Below the pieces are notes generated by a model. The model was not told where the DNA came from. It saw only the letters and a program-made list of their open reading frames with translations, and did not search any database. A program made the translations under genes and the position numbers. Source: CAVZBW01 sp963778465 (GTDB lineage Bacteria; Actinomycetota; Acidimicrobiia; Acidimicrobiales; RAAP-2). Taken from it: a DNA stretch of 64,000 nt. Positions 50,137-58,715 of the stretch are shown piece by piece (within the stretch, counting starts at the first letter, position 1; each line of letters begins with the position of its first letter). The DNA lies in the NCBI GenBank assembly GCA_963778465.1, contig CAVZUK010000002.1, positions 1-64,000 on the forward strand, in the 5' to 3' direction.

Positions 50137-51927
50137 GTGCCGAGCGAAGGTCAGCGAGAGGCGGTAGCCGAGGAGCAAGGGTTCGTATCCCTCTACCGGC
50201 GGTTCCGGCCAGGCCGGTTCGCCGAGCTCCGTGGCCAGCCCCACGTCGTCCGGGCGCTCACGGCGGCGGTCCGTGAGGGAACGGTCACTCACGCCTACCT
50301 CTTCAGCGGTCCGAGGGGGACCGGGAAGACCTCGGCCGCCCGGATCCTTGCCCGGGCGCTCAACTGCGCCGCCCCCGAGGACGGCGAGCCGTGTGGCCGC
50401 TGCGCGTCGTGCCTGGAGATCGCCCGCGGCACCTCGCTCGACGTCCACGAGCTGGACGCTGCGTCCAACAACGGCGTCGAGGCCATGCGCGACCTGGTGG
50501 CCCATGCCGCCTTGAGCACGCCCGGGCGGTGGAAGGTCTACATCGTCGACGAGGTCCACATGCTGTCCAACGCGGCGGCCAACGCCCTTTTGAAGACGTT
50601 GGAGGAGCCCCCCGGCCACGTCGTCTTCGTCCTCGCCACGACCGACCCGCAGAAGGTGCCGCCGACCATCAGGAGCAGGACCCAACACTTCGAGCTCGGG
50701 CTGATCGGCGCGGAGACCCTCGAGACGCTGTTGCGTGACGTCCGCGAGCGAGCGGATCTCGAGATCGACGACGAGGCGATCGCCGCGGCGGTGCGTCGCG
50801 GGCGGGGCTCGGCGAGGGACGCCCTCTCCGCCCTGGACCAGATGGTGGCGCTCGGGGGAGCCTACGAGGGTCGTCCTACGGTGGCCGGCGTCACCGGGCT
50901 CCTTGCCGACGAGGACGCCTCGTCGCTACTCGTCGCCGTGGCCGGGTTGCACGAAGCAGGGTGGGGACCTCAGCAGCTGGCGGGGGAGCTGGTCGACGAG
51001 CTTCGGCAGGCCTTCCTGCTGACCCTGGCGCCGGACCTCTCCGAGGCGGCCGGTGCCGACCGGGCGCGGCTCGAGGAGACCGGGAAGTCCCTGGGCCTCG
51101 CCAAGGTGGTCCGGGGAATGGAGTTGCTGGGTCGAGCCCAGGTCGAGATGCGCGATGCTCCCGATGCCCGAGTGGTCCTCGAGATCGCCCTCGTGCGCCT
51201 GGTCCGACCCGAGCTGGACGAGACCCCCGAGGCGATCATCGAGCGGCTGGCCCGCCTCGAGCGTGCCGCCCGGTCATCCACGTCGTCGGAACCAGCCCAT
51301 TCTCCGGGCCCGCCTCCCGCCGCCCCACCACCCTCTACGCCACTGCCAGCCGCCGCGTCGCCCGCCAACCCGTCGCCCGCTGCCCAACCTGCCGCCCGAG
51401 CGCGCGCCGCCCCACCACCCTCTGCGCCAACGCCCGCCGCCCCGCTCCCACCGAAGGCTCCGGAGACAACGGAGCGCGGGCCCTCCCGAGCTTCGGCGGA
51501 CGCAGACACCACCGGGGTGCCGCCCTTCCCGGACCGGGACACCTTGGTCGAGGCCTGGGGAGACCACATCCTGCGTGGCCTGCCCGTCCGGGCCAAGGCC
51601 CTCTGCAGCGTCGGGCGCTTCGTCGGGGTGGATCAGGGGGCGGCCTATTTCGCCCTCCCGAACGCTGCCCATCGCGACCGCTGCGAGGACGTCCGCCCGC
51701 TGCTCGAGACCGCTCTCTCGGAGTACTTCCGCCAGCCGGTCGGGATCCGGCTCGTGGTCGAGGGGCAGACCGATGCTCCGGCCACCGACCGGCCGCCCGT
51801 GGATGCCGACCCCTCGGAGGGCGTCGACTTCGATCCGAACGACCTCTCGGCACAGGTGGAGGCCGAATCCGAGGCGCAGGCCCGCCTGCTCGACGCCTTC
51901 CCCGGAGCTCAAGAGGTCTCGGAGTAG
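50137..51927 (+). CDS. dnaX: DNA polymerase III subunit gamma/tau
   Basis: The clamp-loader ATPase of the replisome, 596 residues. LYRRFRPGRFAEL, Walker A GPRGTGKTSAARILA, the zinc cluster CGRCASC, Walker B YIVDEVHMLS, the sensor-1 region TTDPQKV and NALLKTLEEPP are all present. A Pro/Ala-rich linker (about 385-450) precedes a tau-type C-terminal domain. No slippery A-run is seen that would produce a short gamma form. recR follows 2 nt later. Confidence 0.96.
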   Translation: MPSEGQREAVAEEQGFVSLYRRFRPGRFAELRGQPHVVRALTAAVREGTVTHAYLFSGPRGTGKTSAARILARALNCAAPEDGEPCGRCASCLEIARGTSLDVHELDAASNNGVEAMRDLVAHAALSTPGRWKVYIVDEVHMLSNAAANALLKTLEEPPGHVVFVLATTDPQKVPPTIRSRTQHFELGLIGAETLETLLRDVRERADLEIDDEAIAAAVRRGRGSARDALSALDQMVALGGAYEGRPTVAGVTGLLADEDASSLLVAVAGLHEAGWGPQQLAGELVDELRQAFLLTLAPDLSEAAGADRARLEETGKSLGLAKVVRGMELLGRAQVEMRDAPDARVVLEIALVRLVRPELDETPEAIIERLARLERAARSSTSSEPAHSPGPPPAAPPPSTPLPAAASPANPSPAAQPAARARAAPPPSAPTPAAPLPPKAPETTERGPSRASADADTTGVPPFPDRDTLVEAWGDHILRGLPVRAKALCSVGRFVGVDQGAAYFALPNAAHRDRCEDVRPLLETALSEYFRQPVGIRLVVEGQTDAPATDRPPVDADPSEGVDFDPNDLSAQVEAESEAQARLLDAFPGAQEVSE

Positions 51928-51929
51928 CG

Positions 51930-52532
51930 GTGTACACCCCAGCGCTCCGCGCCCTCATCGACGAGCTCGGCCGGCTCCCGGGCATCGGTCCCAAGTCGGC
52001 CCAGCGACTGGCCTTTCATCTGCTCAAGGTGCCCGAGGAGGACGCGTTGCGCCTGGCCGACGCCATCGTCGCCCTCAAGCGTCACACCACCTTGTGCGGA
52101 CGGTGCTTCAACGTGGCGGAGCGCGGCCAGCTCTGCTCGATCTGCACCGACGATCGCCGGGATCCACACATGCTCTGCGTCGTCGAGGATCCCCGTGACG
52201 TCGTGGCGGTGGAGCGCACCCGGCAGTTCGCGGGTCGCTACCACGTACTGCAGGGTTCGCTGAATCCCCTGGAGGGGATCGGCCCGGACCAGCTGCGTGT
52301 CAAGGAGCTGTTGCAGCGGGTCGAGGAAGAGGAGGTCACCGAGGTCATCCTCTGCACCAACCCCAACCTCGAGGGAGAAGCGACCTCGATGTACCTGGCG
52401 CGTCTGCTTGCTCCGTTCGGGGTGCGCGTCACGCGATTGGCCAGCGGGCTGCCGGTGGGTGGCGACCTCGAGTACGCCGACGAGCTCACGCTCGGGCGGG
52501 CCCTGGAGGGGCGGCGAGCGCTCGAGCCTTGA
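51930..52532 (+). CDS. recR: Recombination protein RecR
   Basis: Acts with RecF/RecO in loading RecA at gaps. 200 residues with the helix-hairpin-helix LGRLPGIGPKSAQRLAFHLL, the four-cysteine zinc finger CGRCFN...CSIC, and a Toprim domain (LCVVEDPRDVVAVE, then LCTNPNLEGEAT). The GTG start at 51930 lies 2 nt after the dnaX stop. Together with ffs this is the classic dnaX-recR unit. Confidence 0.95.
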   Translation: MYTPALRALIDELGRLPGIGPKSAQRLAFHLLKVPEEDALRLADAIVALKRHTTLCGRCFNVAERGQLCSICTDDRRDPHMLCVVEDPRDVVAVERTRQFAGRYHVLQGSLNPLEGIGPDQLRVKELLQRVEEEEVTEVILCTNPNLEGEATSMYLARLLAPFGVRVTRLASGLPVGGDLEYADELTLGRALEGRRALEP

Positions 52533-52677
52533 CGGAGAGACCCGAGCGGTGATCCCTCCCCGGCCCCGGCGGGTTTCCGAAAGGTTTAGTCGTCTCACAG
52601 GGGGCTGCCAGCTGGGTCCCAAGGTCGGGTGATCGGATGTGGGAAGCGGCGATGATCCCGCGGCTGAGGAGGAACAG

Positions 52678-53010
52678 ATGAATCCCAAGATTGCCAGGAC
52701 CCTCTTGATCGGTTCGGTGACGGCGGCGGCATTCGGCATCTCACTCGGGGCGACGGCAGCCCTCTCGGGAGCCTCGACCAGCGCCAGCTCCAACCCCTCG
52801 GCGTCGGTGACCGCGAGCAACGACGCGTCCAACTCGGGGGGCTCGCCCTCGACGTCGGCCCCCAACGGAGGTTCCGCCGCCAACGGTGGCTCGGGCGAGG
52901 CGCCCTCGGGGGGCTCCGGTCACCCGTGTCCGAACATGGGGGGCTCGGGCAACTCGGGCTCGGGCAACTCGGGCTCGGGCAACTCGGGCTCGGGCAACTC
53001 GGGATCCTGA
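52678..53010 (+). CDS. Small secreted protein with Gly-Ser-Asn repeats
   Basis: 110 residues from ATG 52678, which has the strong site GAGGAGGAACAG. A signal-like N-terminus (ARTLLIGSVTAAAFGISLGATAAL) is followed by a Ser/Asn/Gly-rich chain and, at the end, four copies of GSGNS encoded by a 15-bp tandem repeat (about 52942-53008). One CPNM cysteine lies just before the repeats. The function is unknown; probably a flexible wall or surface peptide. The 145-bp gap after recR shows no gene. Confidence 0.7.
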   Translation: MNPKIARTLLIGSVTAAAFGISLGATAALSGASTSASSNPSASVTASNDASNSGGSPSTSAPNGGSAANGGSGEAPSGGSGHPCPNMGGSGNSGSGNSGSGNSGSGNSGS

Positions 53011-53107
53011 CCTAGCCGGCCGTCGGGGCCGGTGGCTCCGGCGGCCGGCTCCCGCGGCGGTCCGGCGGTCCGTCCGGACGTGGGTGGTGCTGAGGCACAC
53101 TTGAAGG

Positions 53108-53680
53108 GTGCCCCGTCGATCCAGGCAGAACGACCGCCACCTCTGGTTGCTGCGCCATGCCAAGACCCTTCAAGATCCACCGTCGGGTGGCGCGGACCGT
53201 GACCGGCGGCTCGCCCCTCGCGGCGAGCGCGACGCGGACGCGATGGGTGTCCGCCTGGCGGCAGACTCCAAGAGGGGGAAGTTCTCCGGTCTGGACGGGG
53301 TGCCCCGCCCCGGCCTGGTGTTGTCGTCGAGCGCCACCCGGGCGGCACAGACGGCCGAGCGGGTATGGGCGACCGTGCCGAATCCCCCATCCATCCGCTA
53401 CCTCGACTCGCTCTACGCGGCCACGCCACGAGAGGTGCTGCGCCAGGTCTCCCAGGCCGGTCCCGAGCTGCCCGCGGTCATGGTTGTCGGGCACAACCCG
53501 ACCGCTCAGGAGCTCGCCATCGAGCTCGTCGATCGCCACAACAAGGCAGGACGCAAGCTCCTGGAGCGACAGACGCTCGCCACCTGCGCTCTGGTCGTCT
53601 ATCGCTTCCGGGCCAAGACCTGGGGCGACCTCGACCTCGGCGAAGGCTCGGTCGTCGCCTTCCTGGTGCCGCCCTACTGA
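53108..53680 (+). CDS. SixA-like histidine phosphatase
   Basis: A 190-residue branch-1 phosphatase. LWLLRHAKT holds the catalytic RHA and VMVVGHNPTAQEL the second histidine, both in the spacing typical of SixA. SixA removes phosphate from phosphohistidine proteins in E. coli; actinobacterial members are mostly uncharacterised. The GTG start at 53108 follows GAAGG. It converges on the thiolase gene through a tandem repeat. Confidence 0.85.
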   Translation: MPRRSRQNDRHLWLLRHAKTLQDPPSGGADRDRRLAPRGERDADAMGVRLAADSKRGKFSGLDGVPRPGLVLSSSATRAAQTAERVWATVPNPPSIRYLDSLYAATPREVLRQVSQAGPELPAVMVVGHNPTAQELAIELVDRHNKAGRKLLERQTLATCALVVYRFRAKTWGDLDLGEGSVVAFLVPPY

Positions 53681-53693
53681 CCGCCGTCAATGG

Positions 53694-53745
53694 ACCGACG
53701 TCGTTAGGCCGACGTCGTTAGGCCGACGTCGTTAGGCCGACGTCC
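53694..53745. repeat. 14-bp tandem repeat over the thiolase stop codon
   Basis: The unit GCCGACGTCGTTAG is repeated 3.7 times (53694, 53708, 53722, 53736). The minus-strand copy includes the last thiolase codons and the TAA stop, so the stop is duplicated in each unit. Each unit contains the palindrome GACGTC. Confidence 0.8.
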
Positions 53746-54916
53746 GGACCACCAAGGCGTCACCCTGGCCGCCGCCACCGCAGAGGGCGACGGCGGCGGT
53801 CCCGCCGCCACGCCGGCGCAGCTCGTACATGGCGGTGAGTGCCACCCGGGTGCCCGACATGCCGACCGGGTGACCCAGCGCGATGGCACCGCCGTTGACG
53901 TTCACCTTGCTCTCGGGGATGCCGAGCTCGTCCACGGACGCCAGCCCGACCGCGGCGAAGGCCTCGTTGATCTCGAACAGGTCGACGCCGTCGACGTCCT
54001 GCCCGATCTTGCTCAGCGCCTGCAGGATTGCCTTGGAGGGCTGGTGCAGCAGGGAGGTGTCAGGACCCGCGACCTGTCCGTAGCTGACGAACTCGCCGAG
54101 GGGCTCGAGCCCGAGCGCCTCCGCCTTGGCCCGGGAGGTCACGATGACGGCGGCACCGCCGTCGGAGATCTGGGAGGCGTTGCCGGCGGTGATCGTGCCC
54201 TCCTTGTCGAAGGCGGGCCTCAACGCCGAAAGGGACTCCGCCGTGGTGCCCGGTCGGACCCCCTCGTCGGTGTCCACGACGATGGGGTCGCCGCGGCGCT
54301 GGGGGACGCTCACCGGCGCGATCTCCTCCGCCATCCGGCCTTCCTTGATGGCCGCTGCCGCCTTCTCGTGGGAGCTGGCCGCAAAGGCGTCCTGGCGCTC
54401 CCTGCTCACCCCGACCTTCTTGTTGTAGCGCTCGGTCGAAAGGCCCATGGCGTCATGGTCGAAGGCGTCCGTCAGGCCGTCGTGCATCATCGAGTCCACC
54501 AGGGTGGCGTCGCCGATCCGGAACCCGGCGCGGGCGCCTGGGAGCAGGTGAGGGGCCTGGGTCATGGACTCCATCCCCCCGGCCACGACGATCTCGGCGT
54601 CCCCGGCGGCGATCATCTGGTCGGCCAGGTAGATGGTGTTGAGGCCGGAGAGGCAGACCTTGTTGACGGTGGTCGCCGGGACGCTCATCGGGATGCCGGC
54701 CTTGGCGGCCGCCTGACGTGCGGTGATCTGGCCCTGACCGGCGAGCAGCACATGGCCCATGAGGACGTAGTCGACCTGGTCGGGGCTGAGTCCGGCGCGC
54801 TCCAGAGCCGCTTGGATGGCGAATCCTCCGAGGTCCATGGCCGTCAAGCCGGCGAAGGCGCCGGAGAGCTTCCCGATCGGAGTCCTGGCTCCTGAGACGA
54901 TGACCGAACCGGGCAT
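53732..54916 (-). CDS. Acetyl-CoA acetyltransferase (thiolase)
   Basis: A 394-residue biosynthetic-type thiolase that joins two acetyl-CoA into acetoacetyl-CoA. VNKVCLSGLN holds the nucleophilic Cys, GAIALGHPVGMSGTR the His, and LCGGGGQGDAL the second Cys. The ATG at 54916 has GGAGG. It is divergent from ccr, with a palindromic site between them, and supplies the first step of the ethylmalonyl-CoA pathway. Confidence 0.93.
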   Translation of the reverse strand: MPGSVIVSGARTPIGKLSGAFAGLTAMDLGGFAIQAALERAGLSPDQVDYVLMGHVLLAGQGQITARQAAAKAGIPMSVPATTVNKVCLSGLNTIYLADQMIAAGDAEIVVAGGMESMTQAPHLLPGARAGFRIGDATLVDSMMHDGLTDAFDHDAMGLSTERYNKKVGVSRERQDAFAASSHEKAAAAIKEGRMAEEIAPVSVPQRRGDPIVVDTDEGVRPGTTAESLSALRPAFDKEGTITAGNASQISDGGAAVIVTSRAKAEALGLEPLGEFVSYGQVAGPDTSLLHQPSKAILQALSKIGQDVDGVDLFEINEAFAAVGLASVDELGIPESKVNVNGGAIALGHPVGMSGTRVALTAMYELRRRGGGTAAVALCGGGGQGDALVVRTSA

Positions 54917-54997
54917 GGCGTTGACCTCCGGAAGATTCCGCTAGTTGGCCGGCGGACGCCCTCGGCGGACGCACCACCAGGTTGCTTGGGCCGGCTT

Positions 54998-55015
54998 GGT
55001 GACCGGCCGGTAACC
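54998..55015. promoter_or_regulatory. Near-perfect palindrome in the thiolase-ccr divergent promoter
   Basis: GGTGACCGGCCGGTAACC is an 18-bp dyad with one mismatched pair (position 4 with 15). It ends 16 bp before the ccr -10 box, covering the -35 position, and is the likely operator of a local or global regulator. Confidence 0.5.
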
Positions 55016-55031
55016 CATACTACGGGCCCGG

Positions 55032-55037
55032 TATCGT
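55032..55037 (+). promoter_or_regulatory. TANNNT -10 box (leaderless) of ccr
   Basis: TATCGT ends 8 nt before the ATG at 55046; no Shine-Dalgarno sequence. Confidence 0.5.
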
Positions 55038-55045
55038 CGTTGCCC

Positions 55046-56386
55046 ATGGATCAGATCCTCCAGGCCGTGATCGACGGCGCCCCCGGCGACGAGCTGGCAC
55101 AGCTGCCCCTACCGGAGTCCTACCGGGCGGCGTTCGTCCGGAGGGACGAGGTCGAGATGTTCGAGGGGGTGGAGTCCGACGACAAGGATCCCCGCAAGTC
55201 GCTCCACGTCGACCGGGTCGCCCTCCCCGAGCTGGCCCCGGACGAGGCCTACGTCGCCGTCATGGCCTCGTCGATCAACTTCAACACCGTCTGGACCTCG
55301 ATCTTCGAGCCCCTCCCCACCTTTGGCTTCCTCGACCGGCTGGGTAGGGAGAGCAAGTGGGGGGCCCGGCACGCGCTCGACTACCACGTGGTGGGCTCCG
55401 ACGCGTCCGGGGTGGTCCTGCGGGTGGGCTCGGCCGTCCGCAAGTGGCGGCCGGGTGACCGGGTCACCGTGCACTGCAACTACGTGGACGACCAGGATCC
55501 CTCCGCCCACGACGACTCGATGCTGGCCGACAACCAGCGAATCTGGGGATTCGAGTCCAACTTCGGCGGGCTGGCCGACATCACCGTCGTCAAGGCCAAC
55601 CAGCTGATGCCCAAGCCGAGGCATCTGAGCTGGGAAGAGGCGGCCGTCAACGCCCTGTGCAACTCCACCGCCTACCGGATGCTCGTGTCCCGCAACGGCG
55701 CGCCGGTCGCCCAGGGCGAGCGGGTCCTCGTGTGGGGCGCCACCGGCGGGCTCGGCAGCTTCGCCGTCCAGTACGCCCTGAACGGGGGTGCCACACCCGT
55801 CGGTGTCGTGTCATCGCCCGAGAAGGTGTCACTGCTCCACGATCTGGGCGTCGAGGCGGTCATCGACCGTCGGGAGGCCGGATACCGATTCTGGACCGAC
55901 GAGCACACCCAGGACGAGCGGGAGTGGCGGCGCCTCGGCAGGGACATCCGGGCGCTCGTCGGAGAGGATCCCGACATCGTCTTCGAGCATCCCGGGCGCC
56001 AGACCATGGGTGCGTCCGTCTTCGTGTGCAAGAGAGGAGGGACGGTCGTCACTTGTGCCGCCACCTCGGGGTACATGATCGAGTACGACAACCGTCACCT
56101 GTGGATGAAGCTGAAGACCATCAAGGGCTCGCACTTCGCCAACTACCGAGAAGCCTGGAACGCGAACCAGCTGGTCTGCGAAGGCAGGATCCTCCCGCCC
56201 CTGTCCGCGGTCTACCCGCTCGTCGAGGTGGGGGAGGCGACGCTCCAGGTGCAACGGAACCTGCACGAGGGCAAGATCGGCGTACTGTGCCTGGCCCCCA
56301 CCGAGGGCCTCGGCATCGAGGATCCCGAGCTGCGGGCCGGGGTCGGAGAGGAGCGGATCACCTTGTTTCGGAGGCACGGCGCATGA
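55046..56386 (+). CDS. ccr: Crotonyl-CoA carboxylase/reductase
   Basis: Reductively carboxylates crotonyl-CoA to ethylmalonyl-CoA with NADPH and CO2, the key step of the ethylmalonyl-CoA pathway. 446 residues of the MDR fold. SSINFNTVWTSIFEPLPTF, DYHVVGSDASGVV, the long insertion CNYVDDQDPSAHDDSM with RIWGFESNFGG, and the NADPH loop WGATGGLGSFAVQYAL are characteristic of Ccr over ordinary enoyl reductases. It is coupled to the epimerase gene (ATGA). Confidence 0.94.
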   Translation: MDQILQAVIDGAPGDELAQLPLPESYRAAFVRRDEVEMFEGVESDDKDPRKSLHVDRVALPELAPDEAYVAVMASSINFNTVWTSIFEPLPTFGFLDRLGRESKWGARHALDYHVVGSDASGVVLRVGSAVRKWRPGDRVTVHCNYVDDQDPSAHDDSMLADNQRIWGFESNFGGLADITVVKANQLMPKPRHLSWEEAAVNALCNSTAYRMLVSRNGAPVAQGERVLVWGATGGLGSFAVQYALNGGATPVGVVSSPEKVSLLHDLGVEAVIDRREAGYRFWTDEHTQDEREWRRLGRDIRALVGEDPDIVFEHPGRQTMGASVFVCKRGGTVVTCAATSGYMIEYDNRHLWMKLKTIKGSHFANYREAWNANQLVCEGRILPPLSAVYPLVEVGEATLQVQRNLHEGKIGVLCLAPTEGLGIEDPELRAGVGEERITLFRRHGA

Positions 56387-56805
56387 GCGAGACCCAGGGC
56401 GGCGTCCTGACCGAGATCGACCACGTGGCGATCGCCGTGCGGGATCTCGAGGAGGCCATCGCCTGGTACGAGGAGGTCTTCGGGGCCGAGGTCGTCCACC
56501 GCGAGCTGGTGGAGCGCGACGGGGTCGAAGAGGCCCTCATCAAGGTGGCGGACTCCTACGTCCAGCTGCTCACCCCGAGCCGGGCGGACTCGACCGTGGC
56601 CCGGTTCCTCGAGACCCGGGGCGAGGGCATCCATCACGTCGGCTACCGGGTGGACGACTGCGCCGCCGCGCTCGCCACGGTCCAGGCCCACGGCGGCAGG
56701 ACCATCGACCAGGAGCCCCGGCCGGGCTCGAGGGGAACCACCGTCGCCTTCGTCCATCCCAAGGCCTCCTTCGGCACCCTGATCGAGCTGGTCGAGGAGC
56801 GCTGA
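56383..56805 (+). CDS. Methylmalonyl/ethylmalonyl-CoA epimerase
   Basis: A 140-residue vicinal-oxygen-chelate protein. EIDHVAIAVRDLEEAIAWYEEVFG and EGIHHVGYRVDD carry the paired metal histidines, and FGTLIELVE the glutamate. It interconverts the 2S and 2R acyl-CoA forms so that the mutase can use the Ccr or carboxylase product. The start overlaps the ccr stop by 4 nt. Confidence 0.92.
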   Translation: MSETQGGVLTEIDHVAIAVRDLEEAIAWYEEVFGAEVVHRELVERDGVEEALIKVADSYVQLLTPSRADSTVARFLETRGEGIHHVGYRVDDCAAALATVQAHGGRTIDQEPRPGSRGTTVAFVHPKASFGTLIELVEER

Positions 56806-56871
56806 GGCCGCCGGGCCCAGCTCCGCCCCGGCCCGGCCAGGGGGGCTTTCCTGTCCCGAGCAGTGCTCCGG

Positions 56872-56877
56872 TAGCCT
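56872..56877 (+). promoter_or_regulatory. TANNNT -10 box (leaderless) of the carboxylase beta gene
   Basis: TAGCCT ends 8 nt before the ATG at 56886; no Shine-Dalgarno sequence. Confidence 0.45.
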
Positions 56878-56885
56878 TCGCCGCC

Positions 56886-58439
56886 ATGGAGCACGGAATG
56901 ACGGAACGGCTCGAGGAGCTGCAACACCGCAAGGAGACGGCGGTGCACGCGGGCAGCCCCGCCGCGGTCGAGCGCCAGCACGGGCGCGGGAAGATGACGG
57001 CTCGCGAGCGCCTCGACTACCTCCTCGACGAGGGCTCCTTCCAGGAGCTCGACATGCTCGCCCGGACGCGGGCGCCGGGTGTTCCCGGGAGCCGCCGCCC
57101 CTACACCGACGGCGTCGTCGTCGGCATGGGGATGATCGACGAACGGAAGGTCTGCGTCTTCAGCCAGGACTTCACGGTCAACGGCGGGTCCCTCGGCGAG
57201 GTCTTCGGCGAGAAGGTGCACAAGGTCATGGACCTCGCGACCTCCCTCGGGGTGCCGGTCATCGGCATCAACGACGGCGGGGGCGCCCGGGTCCAGGAGG
57301 GCGTGGTCGGGCTCCACTACTTCGGCGGCATCTTCAAGCGCAACGTCGACGCCTCGGGGGTCGTCCCCCAGATCAGCGTCGTGATGGGTTCGTGCGCCGG
57401 CGGGGCGGTGTACTCGCCCGCCATGACGGACTTCATCTTCATGGTCCAGGGGACCTCGCACATGTTCATCACGGGCCCCGACGTGGTCAAGACGGTGACC
57501 GGCGAGGACGTCACCCTGGAGGAGCTCGGCGGGGCCATGAGCCACGCCACCAAGTCGGGCGTCGCCACCTTCGTTTGCGCGGACGAGAAGTCCTGCCTGG
57601 ACGAGGTCCGTTACCTGTTCTCGATGCTTCCCTCGAACAACCTCGAGGAGCCGCCGGCGGTGCTGCCCACCGACGACCCCACGCGCGCCACCCCGGAGCT
57701 CTCCGGGCTCATCCCACCCTCCCCCAACCAGCCCTACGACATGAAGAAGGTCATCGGCGGCGTGCTGGACGACGGGGAGTACCTCGAGACCCACGCCCAC
57801 TGGGCCATGTCGATCACCTGCGGGTTCGGACGCCTCAACGGCCGGGTGGTGGGCGTGGTCGGCAACCAGCCGGCCGTGCTCGCCGGCGTGCTCGACATCG
57901 ACTCCTCCGAGAAGGCCGCCCGGTTCGTGCGGACCTGCGACGCCTTCAACATCCCGTTGATCACCTTCGTCGACGTGCCCGGCTTCATGCCCGGGACCGA
58001 CCAGGAGTACGGCGGCATCATCCGCCACGGCGCCAAGCTGCTCTACGCGTACTGCGAGTCGAGCGTCCCGCGGATCCAGGTCATCACGCGCAAGGCCTAC
58101 GGCGGGGCCTACGTCGTCATGAACTCCAAATCGATCGGGGCGGACCTGGCCTTTGCGTGGCCGTCGGCCGAGCTCGCGGTCATGGGACCGCAGGGTGCCG
58201 TCGAGATCGTCTACCGGCGCGAGCTCGCCGAGGCGGCCGACCCCCCGGCCCGGCGCAACGAGCTGGTGGAGGAGTACACCGAGCGCTTCGCCAACCCCTA
58301 CGTCGCCGCCGAGCGCGGCTACGTCGACGACGTCATCGACCCCGCCGACACCCGCCGCGTGCTCATCCGGAGCCTCGAGATGCTGATCTCGAAGCGGGAA
58401 GAGCTCCCTCGCCGCAAGCACGGGAACATGCCGCTGTGA
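56886..58439 (+). CDS. pccB: Acyl-CoA (propionyl-CoA) carboxylase beta / carboxyltransferase subunit
   Basis: Transfers CO2 from biotin to propionyl- or acetyl-CoA. 517 residues in the two-crotonase-domain layout: RGKMTARERLDYLLDEGSF, GINDGGGARVQEGV, MGSCAGGAVYSPAM, VDVPGFMPGTDQE and ITRKAYGGAYVVM. The biotin-carrying alpha subunit is not in the window. Substrate preference cannot be fixed by eye; propionyl-CoA fits the mutase and epimerase nearby. A tiny gene overlaps its stop. Confidence 0.92.
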   Translation: MEHGMTERLEELQHRKETAVHAGSPAAVERQHGRGKMTARERLDYLLDEGSFQELDMLARTRAPGVPGSRRPYTDGVVVGMGMIDERKVCVFSQDFTVNGGSLGEVFGEKVHKVMDLATSLGVPVIGINDGGGARVQEGVVGLHYFGGIFKRNVDASGVVPQISVVMGSCAGGAVYSPAMTDFIFMVQGTSHMFITGPDVVKTVTGEDVTLEELGGAMSHATKSGVATFVCADEKSCLDEVRYLFSMLPSNNLEEPPAVLPTDDPTRATPELSGLIPPSPNQPYDMKKVIGGVLDDGEYLETHAHWAMSITCGFGRLNGRVVGVVGNQPAVLAGVLDIDSSEKAARFVRTCDAFNIPLITFVDVPGFMPGTDQEYGGIIRHGAKLLYAYCESSVPRIQVITRKAYGGAYVVMNSKSIGADLAFAWPSAELAVMGPQGAVEIVYRRELAEAADPPARRNELVEEYTERFANPYVAAERGYVDDVIDPADTRRVLIRSLEMLISKREELPRRKHGNMPL

Positions 58440-58663
58440 CGACCGAGCCGCTCGGGCTGCGCCCCCGCCCCCAGCCGGAGCCCGACATCCTCGCGATGCT
58501 GGCGGCGGCCGTCGACCAGGCCTGGCCCCGGCCCGTCGTGGCGCCGACCGGCGGTGAGGGCCAGGCCCAGCACCTGCGTTGGCGCTTCAGCGGGAGATGG
58601 TGGGCGCAGCCGACCGTGGCCCGCCGGGACCGGCCCTGGATGGTCGGACCTACGGGCGGCTAG
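58436..58663 (+). CDS. Small protein coupled to the carboxylase (epsilon-like?)
   Basis: A 75-residue reading frame whose GTG overlaps the pccB stop (GTGA). The sequence has a hydrophobic helix ILAMLAAAVDQAW and a Trp-rich end (WRFSGRWWAQ, RRDRPWMVG). Actinobacterial acyl-CoA carboxylases often have a short epsilon subunit encoded next to the beta gene, so this could be one, but I see no secure homology. Its 3' end lies in the inverted repeat shared with the convergent mutase gene. Confidence 0.55.
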   Translation: MTTEPLGLRPRPQPEPDILAMLAAAVDQAWPRPVVAPTGGEGQAQHLRWRFSGRWWAQPTVARRDRPWMVGPTGG

Positions 58664-58684
58664 GTCGAGGGACCTCCGACCATC
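58639..58684. terminator. Nested inverted repeats between convergent genes
   Basis: Outer arms GATGGTCGGA (58639-58648) and TCCGACCATC (58675-58684) enclose an inner hairpin AGGTC-GAGG-GACCT (58662-58675). Placed between the small carboxylase gene and the mutase 3' end, it probably terminates both transcripts. Confidence 0.5.
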
Positions 58685-58715
58685 GGGGGCCGCTGCGGCA
58701 CGCCGTCACGAGGCG

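Noticed and set aside
50137..51927. Programmed frameshift in dnaX producing a short gamma subunit
   Set aside because: No slippery A/G heptamer with a downstream stem is apparent in this GC-rich gene.
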